A stretch of DNA of 64,000 nt from Nocardioides flavescens (GTDB taxonomy: Bacteria > Actinomycetota > Actinomycetes > Propionibacteriales > Nocardioidaceae), in contig NZ_WUEK01000010.1 in NCBI RefSeq assembly GCF_009823805.1, forward strand, positions 124,001 through 188,000. Direction: 5' to 3'. The notes beneath the pieces are model-generated. The model was not told the DNA's origin, did no database searches, and saw nothing but the letters and a program-made list of their open reading frames with translations. Below are positions 43,398 through 53,076 of the stretch, one piece after another (the first letter of the stretch is position 1; each line of letters starts with the position of its first letter). The position numbers and the translations under genes are program-made.

Positions 43398-43802
43398 GTG
43401 GAGCGCGAGCAGCTGCGGGCCCTGGCTGACGCCGTCTTTCGCGAGGAGGTCGGCGCCGTGGTGGTCGCCCGGCTCTGCCCCCGCTGCGCCTCGGGCGGGC
43501 ACGGGCGCCCGGTCGTGCGGGTCGCCTCGGGCCGGGCGCCGGCGGTGAGCGTGTCCTACGCGCCCGGTCTGATCGCCGTCGCGTGGAGCCACGAGGGCCC
43601 CGTCGGCGTCGACGTCGAGGCCGCCGGCCCGCCGGTCGACGGCATCGACCGGCGCGAGTGGACCGAGGTCGAGGCGGCGTTCAAGGCCGGAGGTGCGGTG
43701 CCGCTGAGCGCGCTGGCCCTGCCCCCGGCGTACGTCGGCACGCTGGCGGGCGGGGACGACGCACAGTGGCGCATCGCCGGGCCCGGCGCGGAGCCCTCCT
43801 AG
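43398..43802 (+). CDS. Miniature 4'-phosphopantetheinyl-transferase-like protein
   Basis: A 134-residue protein with the Sfp-type order of motifs: CPRCASGGHGRPVVR (the C-x2-C...HG+P block), SVSYAPGLIAVAWSHEGPVGVDVE with the metal-binding D72 and E74, and WTEVEAAFKAGG, the degenerate W-x-x-K-E-A-x-x-K helix. Normal Sfp enzymes are about 220 residues; here the N-terminal substrate domain and the C-terminus are missing or reduced. In the canonical enzyme it would load 4'-phosphopantetheine onto carrier domains. The carrier-containing NRPS lies 1.3 kb away on the other strand. Activity uncertain. Its 3' end overlaps the convergent aminopeptidase by 4 bp. Confidence 0.65.
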   Translation: MEREQLRALADAVFREEVGAVVVARLCPRCASGGHGRPVVRVASGRAPAVSVSYAPGLIAVAWSHEGPVGVDVEAAGPPVDGIDRREWTEVEAAFKAGGAVPLSALALPPAYVGTLAGGDDAQWRIAGPGAEPS

Positions 43803-45115
43803 GGCAGCGCCGGCAGCGCCGGCAGCGCCGTCTCGTCGAGCCAGGCGTCGAAGAGCGCGGTGAGGTCGGTGCCGGTGCGCTCGGCCGCGAAGACGCGGAA
43901 CTGCTCGGTGGTCACCGAGCCGCCCGTGTGCTCGGCCACCCAGCCGCGCAGCAGGTCGAAGAACGCGTCGTCACCGACGGTGAGCCGCAGGGCGTGCAGC
44001 GTGAGCGCGCCACGCTTGTAGACGCGGTCGTCGAACATCGTCTCCGCACCGGGGTCGGAGAGCACGAGGTCCTGGTCCAGCCCGGCGAGGCGCCGGTGGT
44101 GGTGACGCGCCCACTCGTCGGCGGTGCGTGCGCCGGAGGCCTCCGACCACAGCCACTCGCTGTAGCAGGCGAACCCCTCGTGCAGCCAGATGTCGCGCCA
44201 GCGCGCGAGCGTCACGGCGTTGCCGAACCACTGGTGGGCCAGCTCGTGGGCGACGAGGCGCACCGAGTCCCAGTCGTCGGTGCAGAAGTTGCGCCCGAAC
44301 GTCGACAGCCCCTGCGACTCCAGCGGGATCTCGAGGTCGTCGTCGGTGACGACGGCGGCGTAGGACGCGAACGGGTAGGGCCCGAAGCGCTCCTCGAACG
44401 CCGCCATCATCTCGGGCTGGCGACCGAAGGCCTGCTCGAGGCCGGGACCGGCGTCGGCGGGGGCGATCGTGGTCAGCGGCACCGGGGCGCCGTCGTGCTC
44501 GTGGACGACGTAGGGGCCGATCTGCACGGTGGCGAGGTAGGTCGCCATCGGCACCGGCATCTCGTAGCGCCAGGTCACCGACGACCCGCGCCGCTGGCGC
44601 GAGGCGAGCGCGCCGTTGGAGACGACCGTGTAGTCGGGCTGGGTGGTGACCGCGACGGCGTACGTCGCCTTGTCGTCGGGCCGGTCGTTGCACGGGAACC
44701 ACGTGGGCGCGCCGTGCGGCTGGCCCGCGACGATCACGCCGTCGGTGAGCTCCTCCCACCCGGCGTCGCCGTGCTGGCGCACGACGAGCGGGCGGGGGCG
44801 ACCGGAGTACTTCACCGCGATGCGGAAGGTCTCGCCCGCGTCGAGCGGGGTGCGCAGGGTGAGCAGCAGCCGGTGCAACCGCACGGTCCACTTGGCGGGC
44901 GGGCGGCCGTCGACGGTGATCTTGTCGACCTTGAGGTGGGCGAGGTCGAGGACCAGGCGGGTGAGGTCCTCGACGGCGGCCGCCTCGATGACGGCCTCGC
45001 CGCGCAGGGCGTTGCCGGCGACGTCGTAGTCGAGGTCGAGCGCGTAGTGCGTGGCGCTCCAGGAGGGGTCGCCGTGGCCGGCGAGGTAGGGGTCGGCGGT
45101 CGGGAGCTGGCTCAC
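43799..45115 (-). CDS. M1-family zinc aminopeptidase
   Basis: A 438-residue metallopeptidase. The zinc site is HELAHQW with H290, E291 and H294, then WLHEGF with E313, i.e. HExxH-x18-E. The exopeptidase motif GxMEN is not evident; in its place DLEIPLESQGLSTFG runs before the zinc site, a variation seen in short M1 relatives. The N-terminal saddle domain (YALDLDYDVAGNALRGEAVIEAAAV) is present but the C-terminal helical domain is reduced. No signal peptide. GTG 45115 overlaps the NRPS stop (GTGA), so it is co-translated with the NRPS. Confidence 0.88.
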   Translation of the reverse strand: MSQLPTADPYLAGHGDPSWSATHYALDLDYDVAGNALRGEAVIEAAAVEDLTRLVLDLAHLKVDKITVDGRPPAKWTVRLHRLLLTLRTPLDAGETFRIAVKYSGRPRPLVVRQHGDAGWEELTDGVIVAGQPHGAPTWFPCNDRPDDKATYAVAVTTQPDYTVVSNGALASRQRRGSSVTWRYEMPVPMATYLATVQIGPYVVHEHDGAPVPLTTIAPADAGPGLEQAFGRQPEMMAAFEERFGPYPFASYAAVVTDDDLEIPLESQGLSTFGRNFCTDDWDSVRLVAHELAHQWFGNAVTLARWRDIWLHEGFACYSEWLWSEASGARTADEWARHHHRRLAGLDQDLVLSDPGAETMFDDRVYKRGALTLHALRLTVGDDAFFDLLRGWVAEHTGGSVTTEQFRVFAAERTGTDLTALFDAWLDETALPALPALP

Positions 45116-48100
45116 TCGGGCGCCCACGGCCCGATCGGGTTGCCGATCCAGGTCGTCTTGTCGGGCACCGACTCGCCCCTCATCACCAGCGACACGGGAC
45201 CGACCGTAGCGTGGCGACCGAGGGTCGCCGCGGGCAGGATCACGCTGTTGGGGCCGAGCGTCGCGCCGCGCTTCAGCACCACCCGGTCGAGGCTCAGCAG
45301 CCGGTCGTGGAACAGGTGGGTCTGCACGACCGTGCCCTGGTTGACGGTGGCGCCGTCACCGAGCTCGACGAGGTCGGCCTCGGGCAGCCAGTAGGTCTCG
45401 CACCACACGCCGCGCCCGATCCGTGCGCCCATCGCGCGCAGCCAGACGTTGAGCAGCGGGGTGCCGGAGACGGCGCGGGCGAACCACGGCGCGGCCAGCA
45501 CCTCGACGAAGGTGTCGGCCAGCTCGTTGCGCCACACGAACGACGACCACAGCGGGTGCGAGCCCGGGCGCAGCCGGCCGACGAGGACCCACTTGGCGAG
45601 CACGGTGACCGCGGCGGCGACCAGTCCCGCGAGCGCCAGCACCGGCCCGGCGAGCAGCAGCGCCCACAGCGGTCCGAGCGGCTGGGCGAGCAGCCACGCG
45701 AGCGCGACCACGACCACCAGCGCGAGCGCGGCCGTCGCCGTCGACGGCACGAGGCGGCACGCCTCGACGAGGGCGCGCGCGACCTTGAGCCGGGTCGGCG
45801 GGTCGTAGGTGCGGGCGTCGTCCTCGACGCTCGCCGTACGCCGCAGCGGGGCCGGGGGACTGCCGAGCCACGACTCGCCGGAGCGGGCGGTGCCCCGGCG
45901 CGGGGCGGCGGACAGCACGGCGACCAGCGACGCCTTGGGCACGCGGCGCCCGGGGGCGGCCATGCCGGAGTTGCCGACGAAGGCGCGCTTGCCGATCTTG
46001 ACGCGCTCGACGCGCAGCCAACCACCGCCGAGCTCGTAGCCCCCGATGAGCGTGTCGTCGGCCAGGAACGACTGGTCGTTGACCTGGGTCAGGCTCGGCA
46101 CCATCAGCACGGTCGAGGCCTCGACGTCCTTGCCGATCTTCGCGCCCAGGGCCCGCAGCCACCACGGCGTGAGGCTGGAGGAGTAGAGCGGGAACAGCCA
46201 GGTGCGCGCCTCGTCGAGCACCCGCACCGTCGTCCAGACGGCCAGGGCCGGACCGCTGCGCACGGGGTGCACCCCCGGCGCCACGGCGCGGCCCGCGACC
46301 CGGACCACGGCCCACACGGCCGCCGCGAGCACGACCGAGCCGAGCAGCACCGCGAGCGGCGTCCACGCGACCAGCGCGAGCACGCCGCCCCAGGTGCGCG
46401 GCTCACCGGCGACGAGCAGCGGCACCAGTGCCCCGGCGCCCACCGCGACGGCGGGCAGCAGTGAGAGCAGCACGGCGACCGCGGCGTACGCCGAGGACCA
46501 GGCGCGGCTGGTCTCGGGGCGCGCCGACCACGGGCCGCGGGCCCGCTCGCTGACGCGTTCGGCCGGCGAGCCCGACCAGAACTCGCCCTCGGGCACGGCG
46601 CCGAACACCGCCGAGCCGGGCGCCACCTCGGCGTCGCGGCCGACGTCGGCGCCGGGGCACAGCGTGCTGCGGGCGCCGATGCGGGCGCGGGCGCCGACGC
46701 GCACGGCGCCGACGTGGACCAGGTCGCCGTCGACCCAGACGCCGGACAGGTCGACCTCGGGCTCGATCGAGGCGGCCCGGCCGAGGTGGAGGAGCCCGGT
46801 GACCGGCGGGAGGCTGTGGAGGTCGACGTCACGACCGACGCGGGCGCCGAGGAGCCGCGCGTACCACGTCATGTACGGCGCGCCGGACAGTGCGGTGGCG
46901 CCCAGCTCGTCGGCCACGCGGGTGGCCAGCCAGAGCCGCAGGTGGGCCTTGCCGCCGCGCGGGTGGGTGCCCGGTGCGACGGGCCGCAGGAGCAGGCGGG
47001 CCGCCCCCGCGGCGAGCAGCATGCGGGCGGGGGCGGTGCCGAAGACCAGCCAGCCGAGGCCGATGACCCACCACGGCACCGCGGGCAGCACCCCCCAGCC
47101 GAGCACGTCGTGGAGCAGGCGGCAGCCCAGCGCCACCCACACCAGCCACCGCGGGCCGGCCAGCGCCCGCAGCAGGACCGTCGCCACGACCTGCCCCGTC
47201 TGGGTCTTGATCGGCGTCGGAGGCACGGTGCGGTCGCTCGTCGGGCCGGACGCGGTGAGGCCGTCGAGGAACGCCCCGAGCGTGCCGACGCTCGGGTGCT
47301 CGTAGAGGTCGCCGACGACGACCTCGGGGAAGCGGGTGCGCAGCCGCGAGACGAGCTGGGCGGCGGTCAGGCTGCCGCCGCCGAGGTCGAAGAAGTCGGC
47401 CTCCGGGCCGGTGACCTCGGCGCCGAGCACGTCGAGCCACAGCTCGGCGATCCAGGCCATCGTGCCGGTGAGCTCCGCGCCGGTGCTGGTGCCGGTCGTG
47501 CCGGTCCCCGCTCCCGGGACGGGCCAGGGGAGCGCGTCTCGGTCGACCTTGCCCGAGGTCCGCGTCGGCAGGGTGTCGACGACCGCCAGGCGCGGCACCA
47601 GCGCCGCGGGCAGGGCGTGGCGCAGCAGCTCGAGCGCCTGGGCCTGGTCGAAGCGGTCGTCCGTGGCGACGTACCCCACGAGCAGCTGGTTGCCGGCCGA
47701 CGTACGCCGGACCGCGGCCGCGGCGCCGACCACACCCGGCACCGAGAGCAGCGCGGAGTCGACCTCGCCGAGCTCGATGCGGCGCCCGCCGAGCTTGACC
47801 TGGTCGTCGGCGCGGCCGCCGAACAGCAGCCCGGCGGGGTCGCGGACGACGAGGTCGCCGCTGCGATAGGCGCGGTCCCAGCCGAGGGTGGGCATGGGGG
47901 CGTACTTCTCGGCGTCCTTGGCCGGGTCGAGGTAGCGCGCCAGCCCGACGCCGCCGATGATCAGCTCGCCGGTCGCGCCCTCGGCGACCTCCCGGCCCTC
48001 GGCGTCGACGACGGCGAGGTCCCAGCCGTCGAGCGGCAGCCCGATGCGCACCGGCCCCTCGCCGGTGACCTGGGCGCCGCACGCGACGACGGTGGCCTCG

Positions 48101-48966
48101 GTGGGGCCGTAGGTGTTCCAGACCTCGCGGCCGGGCGCGACGAGGCGGGCCGCCAGCTCGGCGGGCAGCGCCTCACCGCCCATGATGAGCAGCCGCACCC
48201 GCTCCAGCGACTCGGCGGGCCACAGCGCCACGAGGGTGGGGACGGTCGAGACGACGGTGATCCGGTTGGCCACCAGCCAGGGGCCGACGTCGATGCCGCT
48301 GCGCACCAGCGCCCGCGGCGCCGGCACCAGGCAGCCGCCGTAGCGCCACGCCAGCCACATCTCCTCGCAGCTCGCGTCGAAGGCCACCGACAGTCCGGCC
48401 ATCACCCGGTCGCCGACCCCGAGCGGTGCGTCCTGCAGGAACATCCGCGACTCGGCGTCGACGAACGCCGCCGCGCTGCGGTGACTCACGGCCACGCCCT
48501 TCGGGGTGCCGGTCGAGCCGCTCGTGAAGATCACCCACGCGTCGTCGTCGAGACCCGGCTCCTCGGGCTCGCGTGGCGGCCCCTCGCGGCGTACGACGAC
48601 GGTGCGGTCGTTGCCGACCACCGCGGCGACGTCGGCCTCGTCGAAGACCAGGCGGGCCCGCTCGTCGGGGTCGTCGACGTCGACCGGCACGTAGGCCGCG
48701 CCCGAGAACAGCACGCCCAGGATCGCGACGTAGAGGTCGGCGGTGCCGGAGCTGACCCGCACCCCGATCCGGTCGCCCCGGCCCATCCCGTGGGCGTTGA
48801 GCTCCGTCGCGAGCTCCTCGGCCGCCTCGGCCAGCTCGGCGTAGGTCAGCACCATCGAGCCGGCGTCGACCGCCGGCTCGTCGGCCGCCTGCTCCGCGCT
48901 GGCCCGGAAGACGTCGACGAGGGTGCGGGGAGGCGGTGCGTGCTCACCTCGGCGCAGTGGATCCAC
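45112..48966 (-). CDS. Pls/PosA-type nonribosomal peptide synthetase
   Basis: A 1284-residue membrane-bound NRPS-like protein. Adenylation domain about 25-490: FTSGSTGTPKG (A3), SVAFDASCEEMWLAWRYGG (A4), NTYGPTEATVV (A5), ARYLDP...YRSGDLV (A7-A8) and TSGKVDRDAL with the A10 lysine. Carrier domain with the phosphopantetheine serine S532 in DLGGGSLTA. The remaining 690 residues alternate hydrophobic helices (about 590-660, 810-880, 1060-1110) with left-handed beta-helix hexapeptide segments (about 729-785 and 1180-1280). This layout is that of poly-lysine synthetase-like enzymes (TIGR02353), which polymerise or ligate a single amino acid at the membrane. No condensation or thioesterase domain. 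GTG start at 48966. Confidence 0.88.
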   Translation of the reverse strand: MDPLRRGEHAPPPRTLVDVFRASAEQAADEPAVDAGSMVLTYAELAEAAEELATELNAHGMGRGDRIGVRVSSGTADLYVAILGVLFSGAAYVPVDVDDPDERARLVFDEADVAAVVGNDRTVVVRREGPPREPEEPGLDDDAWVIFTSGSTGTPKGVAVSHRSAAAFVDAESRMFLQDAPLGVGDRVMAGLSVAFDASCEEMWLAWRYGGCLVPAPRALVRSGIDVGPWLVANRITVVSTVPTLVALWPAESLERVRLLIMGGEALPAELAARLVAPGREVWNTYGPTEATVVACGAQVTGEGPVRIGLPLDGWDLAVVDAEGREVAEGATGELIIGGVGLARYLDPAKDAEKYAPMPTLGWDRAYRSGDLVVRDPAGLLFGGRADDQVKLGGRRIELGEVDSALLSVPGVVGAAAAVRRTSAGNQLLVGYVATDDRFDQAQALELLRHALPAALVPRLAVVDTLPTRTSGKVDRDALPWPVPGAGTGTTGTSTGAELTGTMAWIAELWLDVLGAEVTGPEADFFDLGGGSLTAAQLVSRLRTRFPEVVVGDLYEHPSVGTLGAFLDGLTASGPTSDRTVPPTPIKTQTGQVVATVLLRALAGPRWLVWVALGCRLLHDVLGWGVLPAVPWWVIGLGWLVFGTAPARMLLAAGAARLLLRPVAPGTHPRGGKAHLRLWLATRVADELGATALSGAPYMTWYARLLGARVGRDVDLHSLPPVTGLLHLGRAASIEPEVDLSGVWVDGDLVHVGAVRVGARARIGARSTLCPGADVGRDAEVAPGSAVFGAVPEGEFWSGSPAERVSERARGPWSARPETSRAWSSAYAAVAVLLSLLPAVAVGAGALVPLLVAGEPRTWGGVLALVAWTPLAVLLGSVVLAAAVWAVVRVAGRAVAPGVHPVRSGPALAVWTTVRVLDEARTWLFPLYSSSLTPWWLRALGAKIGKDVEASTVLMVPSLTQVNDQSFLADDTLIGGYELGGGWLRVERVKIGKRAFVGNSGMAAPGRRVPKASLVAVLSAAPRRGTARSGESWLGSPPAPLRRTASVEDDARTYDPPTRLKVARALVEACRLVPSTATAALALVVVVALAWLLAQPLGPLWALLLAGPVLALAGLVAAAVTVLAKWVLVGRLRPGSHPLWSSFVWRNELADTFVEVLAAPWFARAVSGTPLLNVWLRAMGARIGRGVWCETYWLPEADLVELGDGATVNQGTVVQTHLFHDRLLSLDRVVLKRGATLGPNSVILPAATLGRHATVGPVSLVMRGESVPDKTTWIGNPIGPWAPE

Positions 48967-49170
48967 GACGGCGACCCTGCCCGATCCAGGTGAACAGCCG
49001 GCGACGCGGTCCGCGAGACGGTCGTCACGTCGTGCTCGGGGTCGGGTGCGGTCCCTGCCGGATGTGGGCGCGCTCGCGGACCGGGTGGCGGTGCCTGAGC
49101 AACCGTCTGGCGGGCACGGGAGGTTGCTGGGGCACCGCCGCCGTCGCACGCCGCCCGCCGCCCGCCGCGC

Positions 49171-52100
49171 TCAGTCCGGCGGCGGGGGCAGGACGGGCAG
49201 GACGGGGTCGTCGAGGCGCACGGAGCACCACACGGTCTTGCTGGTCTCGGTGGAGCGGGTGCCCCAGTCGCGCACCAGGATCTGCACGATGTTGAGCCCG
49301 CGCCCGCCCTCGTCGTCGTCGTGGGCGCGCCGGCGCCGCGGGCGGAGCAGGGCGTGGTCCTCGACCTCGAGCACGACGTCGTCGCCGGAGCGGCGCAGGC
49401 GCAGGTCGACCGGGGGGCGTGCGTGCACGAGTGCGTTGGTGACGAGCTCGCTGGTGACCAGCACGAGGTCGTCGATCGTCGCTTGGCGAGCGCCCCAGTC
49501 CCGCAGCTGGTCGCGCACGGCGCGGCGGGCGGTGGCGACGGCGCTGTCGACCTGCGCGAGCCGCAGGTGCATGCTGTGGCCCGCCGTCTCGACAGTGCGC
49601 ACGAGCACCAGCGCGATGTCGTCGTCGGCGTCGCCGTCGAGCAGCTCGCCGGCGAGCGTCGCAGGGAGCTCCTGCAGCGGGGTGTCGAGGTGCGCGCGCA
49701 CCATCGAGGCGAGCCGGTCGATGCCGGCGAACAGGTCGCTGCCACGGCGTTCGACCAGCCCGTCGGTGTAGAGCACGACCACGTCGTCGACCTCCAGGTC
49801 GAGGCTCTCCTCGCCGGCACCGAAGTAGCCCGCACCGAGCGGCGGCCCGGTCGGCTCGACCTCCGCGGCGATGCTGACCTCGCCGCGGCGCACCAGGAGA
49901 GGGGGCAGGTGCCCGGCGTTGGCGTAGGTCAGCGTGCGCCGGACGCTGTCGTGGACGGCGTAGACCGAGGTGACGATCTGGCTGCCGCCGAGGTCCTGCA
50001 CGAGCCGGTCGAGGTGCTCGAGGACCTCGGCGGGCGGCAGGTCGAGCGTGGCGTACGCGCGGACGGCGGCGCGCAGCTGACCCATCACCGCGGCCGCGGG
50101 CACGCCGCGGCCCATCACGTCGCCGATGACGAACGCCGTGCGCCCCGCGCCGAGCCGGATCACGTCGTACCAGTCGCCGCCGACCTGGGTGCCCTCGACG
50201 CCGGCGCGGTAGAAGGTCGCCACCTCGAGCGCGTCGAGGTCGAAGTCGCGCACGGGCAGCAGGCTCGCCTGCAGCTGCTCGGCGATCCGGCGCTCACGGG
50301 CGGCCGACTCGCGCTCGGCCTCGGCGCTCACGAGCCGCCGCTGGGTGGCCCGCTGCTCGGTGACGTCCTGGAACGACCCGCGCAGCACCCGCGTCTCGCC
50401 CCGGTCGACCACGACCTCGCCGCGCAGGTGGAACAGCCGCGTCCGGCCGTCGCGGGGCACGACGCGGGTCTCGTACTCGACGACCTCACCCGGCACCGCC
50501 GAGCCCAGCTGGCGGTAGACGTCGTCGAGGTCGTCGGGGTGGACCAGGGAGGCGATGACCCGGGTGGTGCCGAGCTCGTCCATCTCCGCGGGGGTCATCT
50601 GCATGAGCTCGTAGAAGACCGGCGAGGCGGTGATCGTGTCGCGCTCGAGGTCGATCTCCCAGCTGCCGACGCGCGCCAGGCGCTGCGCCTGGTCGAGCAG
50701 CTCCTGGCTCTGCTCGAGCACGTGGCGCAGCCGCTGCTCGCGGTCGAGCTCGAGGTGCACCCGCACCCGGGCCAGCAGCTCGCGAGCCGAGAACGGCTTG
50801 GCGAGGTAGTCGGTCGCGCCGGCCTCGAGCCCCTCCAGGGTGCCCTCCTCGCCGGCGCGCGCCGACAGCATGATGAGCGGCACGGTGGCCAGGACGGGGT
50901 CGTCGCGCATCCGGCGCAGCAGCCCGAAGCCGTCGAGGCGCGGCATCATCACGTCGCTCAGCACGAGGTCCGGCACCCGCTGGGCCATCGCCTCCAGCGC
51001 CTCGAGGCCGTCGGTGGCGACCTGCACGTCGTAGTCCGGTCGCAGCAGTTCGCCGATGTAGGCGCGCATGTCGGAGTTGTCGTCGACGACCAGCACGCGG
51101 GCGGTCTCGGCGGGCGCCGCGGTGTCCGGCCGGTCCGGTGCGTCGTCGCCGCCGTCGTCGCCCGGCAGCCAGCTCAGGGTCTGGTCGACCAGCCCCCGGG
51201 TCTGCCCGTCCTCGGCGACCGCCAGCTCGTCGTCCGCCGGACCGTCGGGCTCGACCTCGTCCGGCGGCAGGTGCTCGGAGCCGCTGGGCAGGCTGACGGT
51301 GAACGTCGAGCCCTCGCCCAGCGTGCTGGCCGCGGACACCGTGCCGCCGTGGCCGCGCACGAGCTCGTCGACGAGCGCGAGACCGATGCCCGAGCCCTCG
51401 TGGGTGCGCGAGCGGGAGCCGTGGACCCGGTGGAAGCGCTCGAAGAGGCGGGGCAGGTCCGCCTCGGGTACGCCGGTGCCGGTGTCGGAGACCCGCAGCA
51501 CCGCCCGCCCGTCCTCCTCTGAGACCCGGACCGTGACGGCCCCCTCGAAGGTGAACTTGAGGGCGTTGGAGACCAGGTTGAGCACGATCTTCGACCACTG
51601 GTCGCGGTCGACGTACGCCTCGACCGACCGGTCGCACTCGATGCGCAGCTCGAGCCCGGCGCGCTCCGCGGCCGAGACGAACATCGAGGCCAGCTCGGCG
51701 CTGAGGCGGGCGACGTCGGTGCGGCGGTACGACGCTCGGCCGCGTCCGGACTCGAGGCGGGAGAAGTCGAGCAGGGTGTTGACCAGCTGCAGCATCCGCT
51801 GGCCGTTGCGCGCGATCGTGGCCACCCGGCGCTCCTGCGGCGGCGGCAGGGGAGTGGTCCGGTCGGTGAGCGCGTCCTCGGCGGGACCGAGCAGCAGGGT
51901 CAGCGGCGTGCGCAGCTCGTGGCTGACGTTGGCGAAGAAGTCGGACTTGGCCTGGTCGAGGCGGGTCAGCGACTCGGCGCGCTCGCGCTCCGCCTCGATG
52001 GCGCGGGCGTCCGACACGGCGGCGGACAGGTGGCCCGCGACGAGCTCGACGAAGTCGCGGTAGGCGTCGTCGAAGGGCCGGTAGCGGTTGAGCCCGACCA

Positions 52101-53076
52101 CGAGGAAGCCGTAGGGGTGGTCGGCGGCGGCCTGGGCGATCGGCACGACGTAGGCCTGGCGCGGCGGCTCGGGCCAGGCGCCGCGCGGGAGGTCGGGGTC
52201 CGCGGGCAGGTCGACCACCTTCGGCGCGCCGTCCCACAGCTCCGCCGCCGGCCAGGGGTCCCCGGGGCCCGCCTGTGCGGGGTCGGTGCTCAGCGTCGCC
52301 GGGGCGATCGGGTGGTCGGGGGAGACCCCCGCGGTGCCGGCCCGCCACGCCCGCTCGCCGGCGGCGTCGAAGAGGTAGACCAGCGCGAACGGGAGCGAGC
52401 GGTCGTCGAGGGCGAGCTGCTGGCAGGCCTCGGTGACGGCTGCCTGCTCGTCGCGCGCGGCGCCGATGCGGATGCCGAGGTCGCGCAGCGTCGCCATCCG
52501 GCTCGTCGCGACGACCTGCTGGGTGTCCTCGGTGACGACGCAGAACAGTCCGGCCACCGCGCCCTGGTCGTCGGCCAGCGGGCTGTAGGAGAACGTGTGG
52601 TAGGTCTCCTCGACGTAGCCCGAGCGCTCGAGGAACAGCAGCAGCGACTCGTCCCAGGTCGCCTCGCCGGTCGCCATCACCCGCTCGACCCGGGGCTCGA
52701 TGTCGGCCCAGATCTCGGACCAGACCTCCGAGGCCGGGCGCCCCAGCGCCCAGGGGTACTTCGTGCCGAGGGTGTCGCGGCGGTAGGCGTCGTTGCAGAA
52801 GAACGTCAGCTGCTCGCCCCAGCCCATCCACATCGAGAACTTCGACGTGAGCATGATCCGGATGGTGTTCTTGAGGCTGACGGGCCACGACTCGGGGTCG
52901 CCCAGCGGTGTCGCGTCCCAGTCGACCTCGAGCAGGTCAGCGCCGACCCGCCCGCTCGACGCGAACGTCTCCCGCATGGTGCGACCCGGCCCGGTCCGGC
53001 GGTCCGCCTGGGTCGCCGGTGCCGCTCCCTCGTCCTCCGCTGCGCCTGAACCCGTCCCCCGACCGGCCACGCCCAC
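49171..53076 (-). CDS. Hybrid sensor kinase / receiver / SpoIIE phosphatase / RsbW-like ATPase
   Basis: A 1301-residue soluble signalling protein. Order: PAS-like (about 45-170), GAF (about 195-345), HisKA with H386 in SHELRTPL, HATPase (about 485-600; DTGTGV, GSGIGLALV), receiver with D708 in LSDVMMPRLDG, a second PAS (about 800-910), SpoIIE/PP2C phosphatase (about 930-1125; GGDWYDV, IGDVMGRG, LYTDGLVERR) and a C-terminal RsbW-type ATPase (LVTSELVTNALVHARPPVDLRLR ... GRGLNIV). It couples a phosphorelay to partner-switching control. GTG 53076 is chosen because AGGAGG lies five bases upstream; ATG 52977 would shorten it by 33 residues. No transmembrane segment. Confidence 0.9.
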   Translation of the reverse strand: MGVAGRGTGSGAAEDEGAAPATQADRRTGPGRTMRETFASSGRVGADLLEVDWDATPLGDPESWPVSLKNTIRIMLTSKFSMWMGWGEQLTFFCNDAYRRDTLGTKYPWALGRPASEVWSEIWADIEPRVERVMATGEATWDESLLLFLERSGYVEETYHTFSYSPLADDQGAVAGLFCVVTEDTQQVVATSRMATLRDLGIRIGAARDEQAAVTEACQQLALDDRSLPFALVYLFDAAGERAWRAGTAGVSPDHPIAPATLSTDPAQAGPGDPWPAAELWDGAPKVVDLPADPDLPRGAWPEPPRQAYVVPIAQAAADHPYGFLVVGLNRYRPFDDAYRDFVELVAGHLSAAVSDARAIEAERERAESLTRLDQAKSDFFANVSHELRTPLTLLLGPAEDALTDRTTPLPPPQERRVATIARNGQRMLQLVNTLLDFSRLESGRGRASYRRTDVARLSAELASMFVSAAERAGLELRIECDRSVEAYVDRDQWSKIVLNLVSNALKFTFEGAVTVRVSEEDGRAVLRVSDTGTGVPEADLPRLFERFHRVHGSRSRTHEGSGIGLALVDELVRGHGGTVSAASTLGEGSTFTVSLPSGSEHLPPDEVEPDGPADDELAVAEDGQTRGLVDQTLSWLPGDDGGDDAPDRPDTAAPAETARVLVVDDNSDMRAYIGELLRPDYDVQVATDGLEALEAMAQRVPDLVLSDVMMPRLDGFGLLRRMRDDPVLATVPLIMLSARAGEEGTLEGLEAGATDYLAKPFSARELLARVRVHLELDREQRLRHVLEQSQELLDQAQRLARVGSWEIDLERDTITASPVFYELMQMTPAEMDELGTTRVIASLVHPDDLDDVYRQLGSAVPGEVVEYETRVVPRDGRTRLFHLRGEVVVDRGETRVLRGSFQDVTEQRATQRRLVSAEAERESAARERRIAEQLQASLLPVRDFDLDALEVATFYRAGVEGTQVGGDWYDVIRLGAGRTAFVIGDVMGRGVPAAAVMGQLRAAVRAYATLDLPPAEVLEHLDRLVQDLGGSQIVTSVYAVHDSVRRTLTYANAGHLPPLLVRRGEVSIAAEVEPTGPPLGAGYFGAGEESLDLEVDDVVVLYTDGLVERRGSDLFAGIDRLASMVRAHLDTPLQELPATLAGELLDGDADDDIALVLVRTVETAGHSMHLRLAQVDSAVATARRAVRDQLRDWGARQATIDDLVLVTSELVTNALVHARPPVDLRLRRSGDDVVLEVEDHALLRPRRRRAHDDDEGGRGLNIVQILVRDWGTRSTETSKTVWCSVRLDDPVLPVLPPPPD

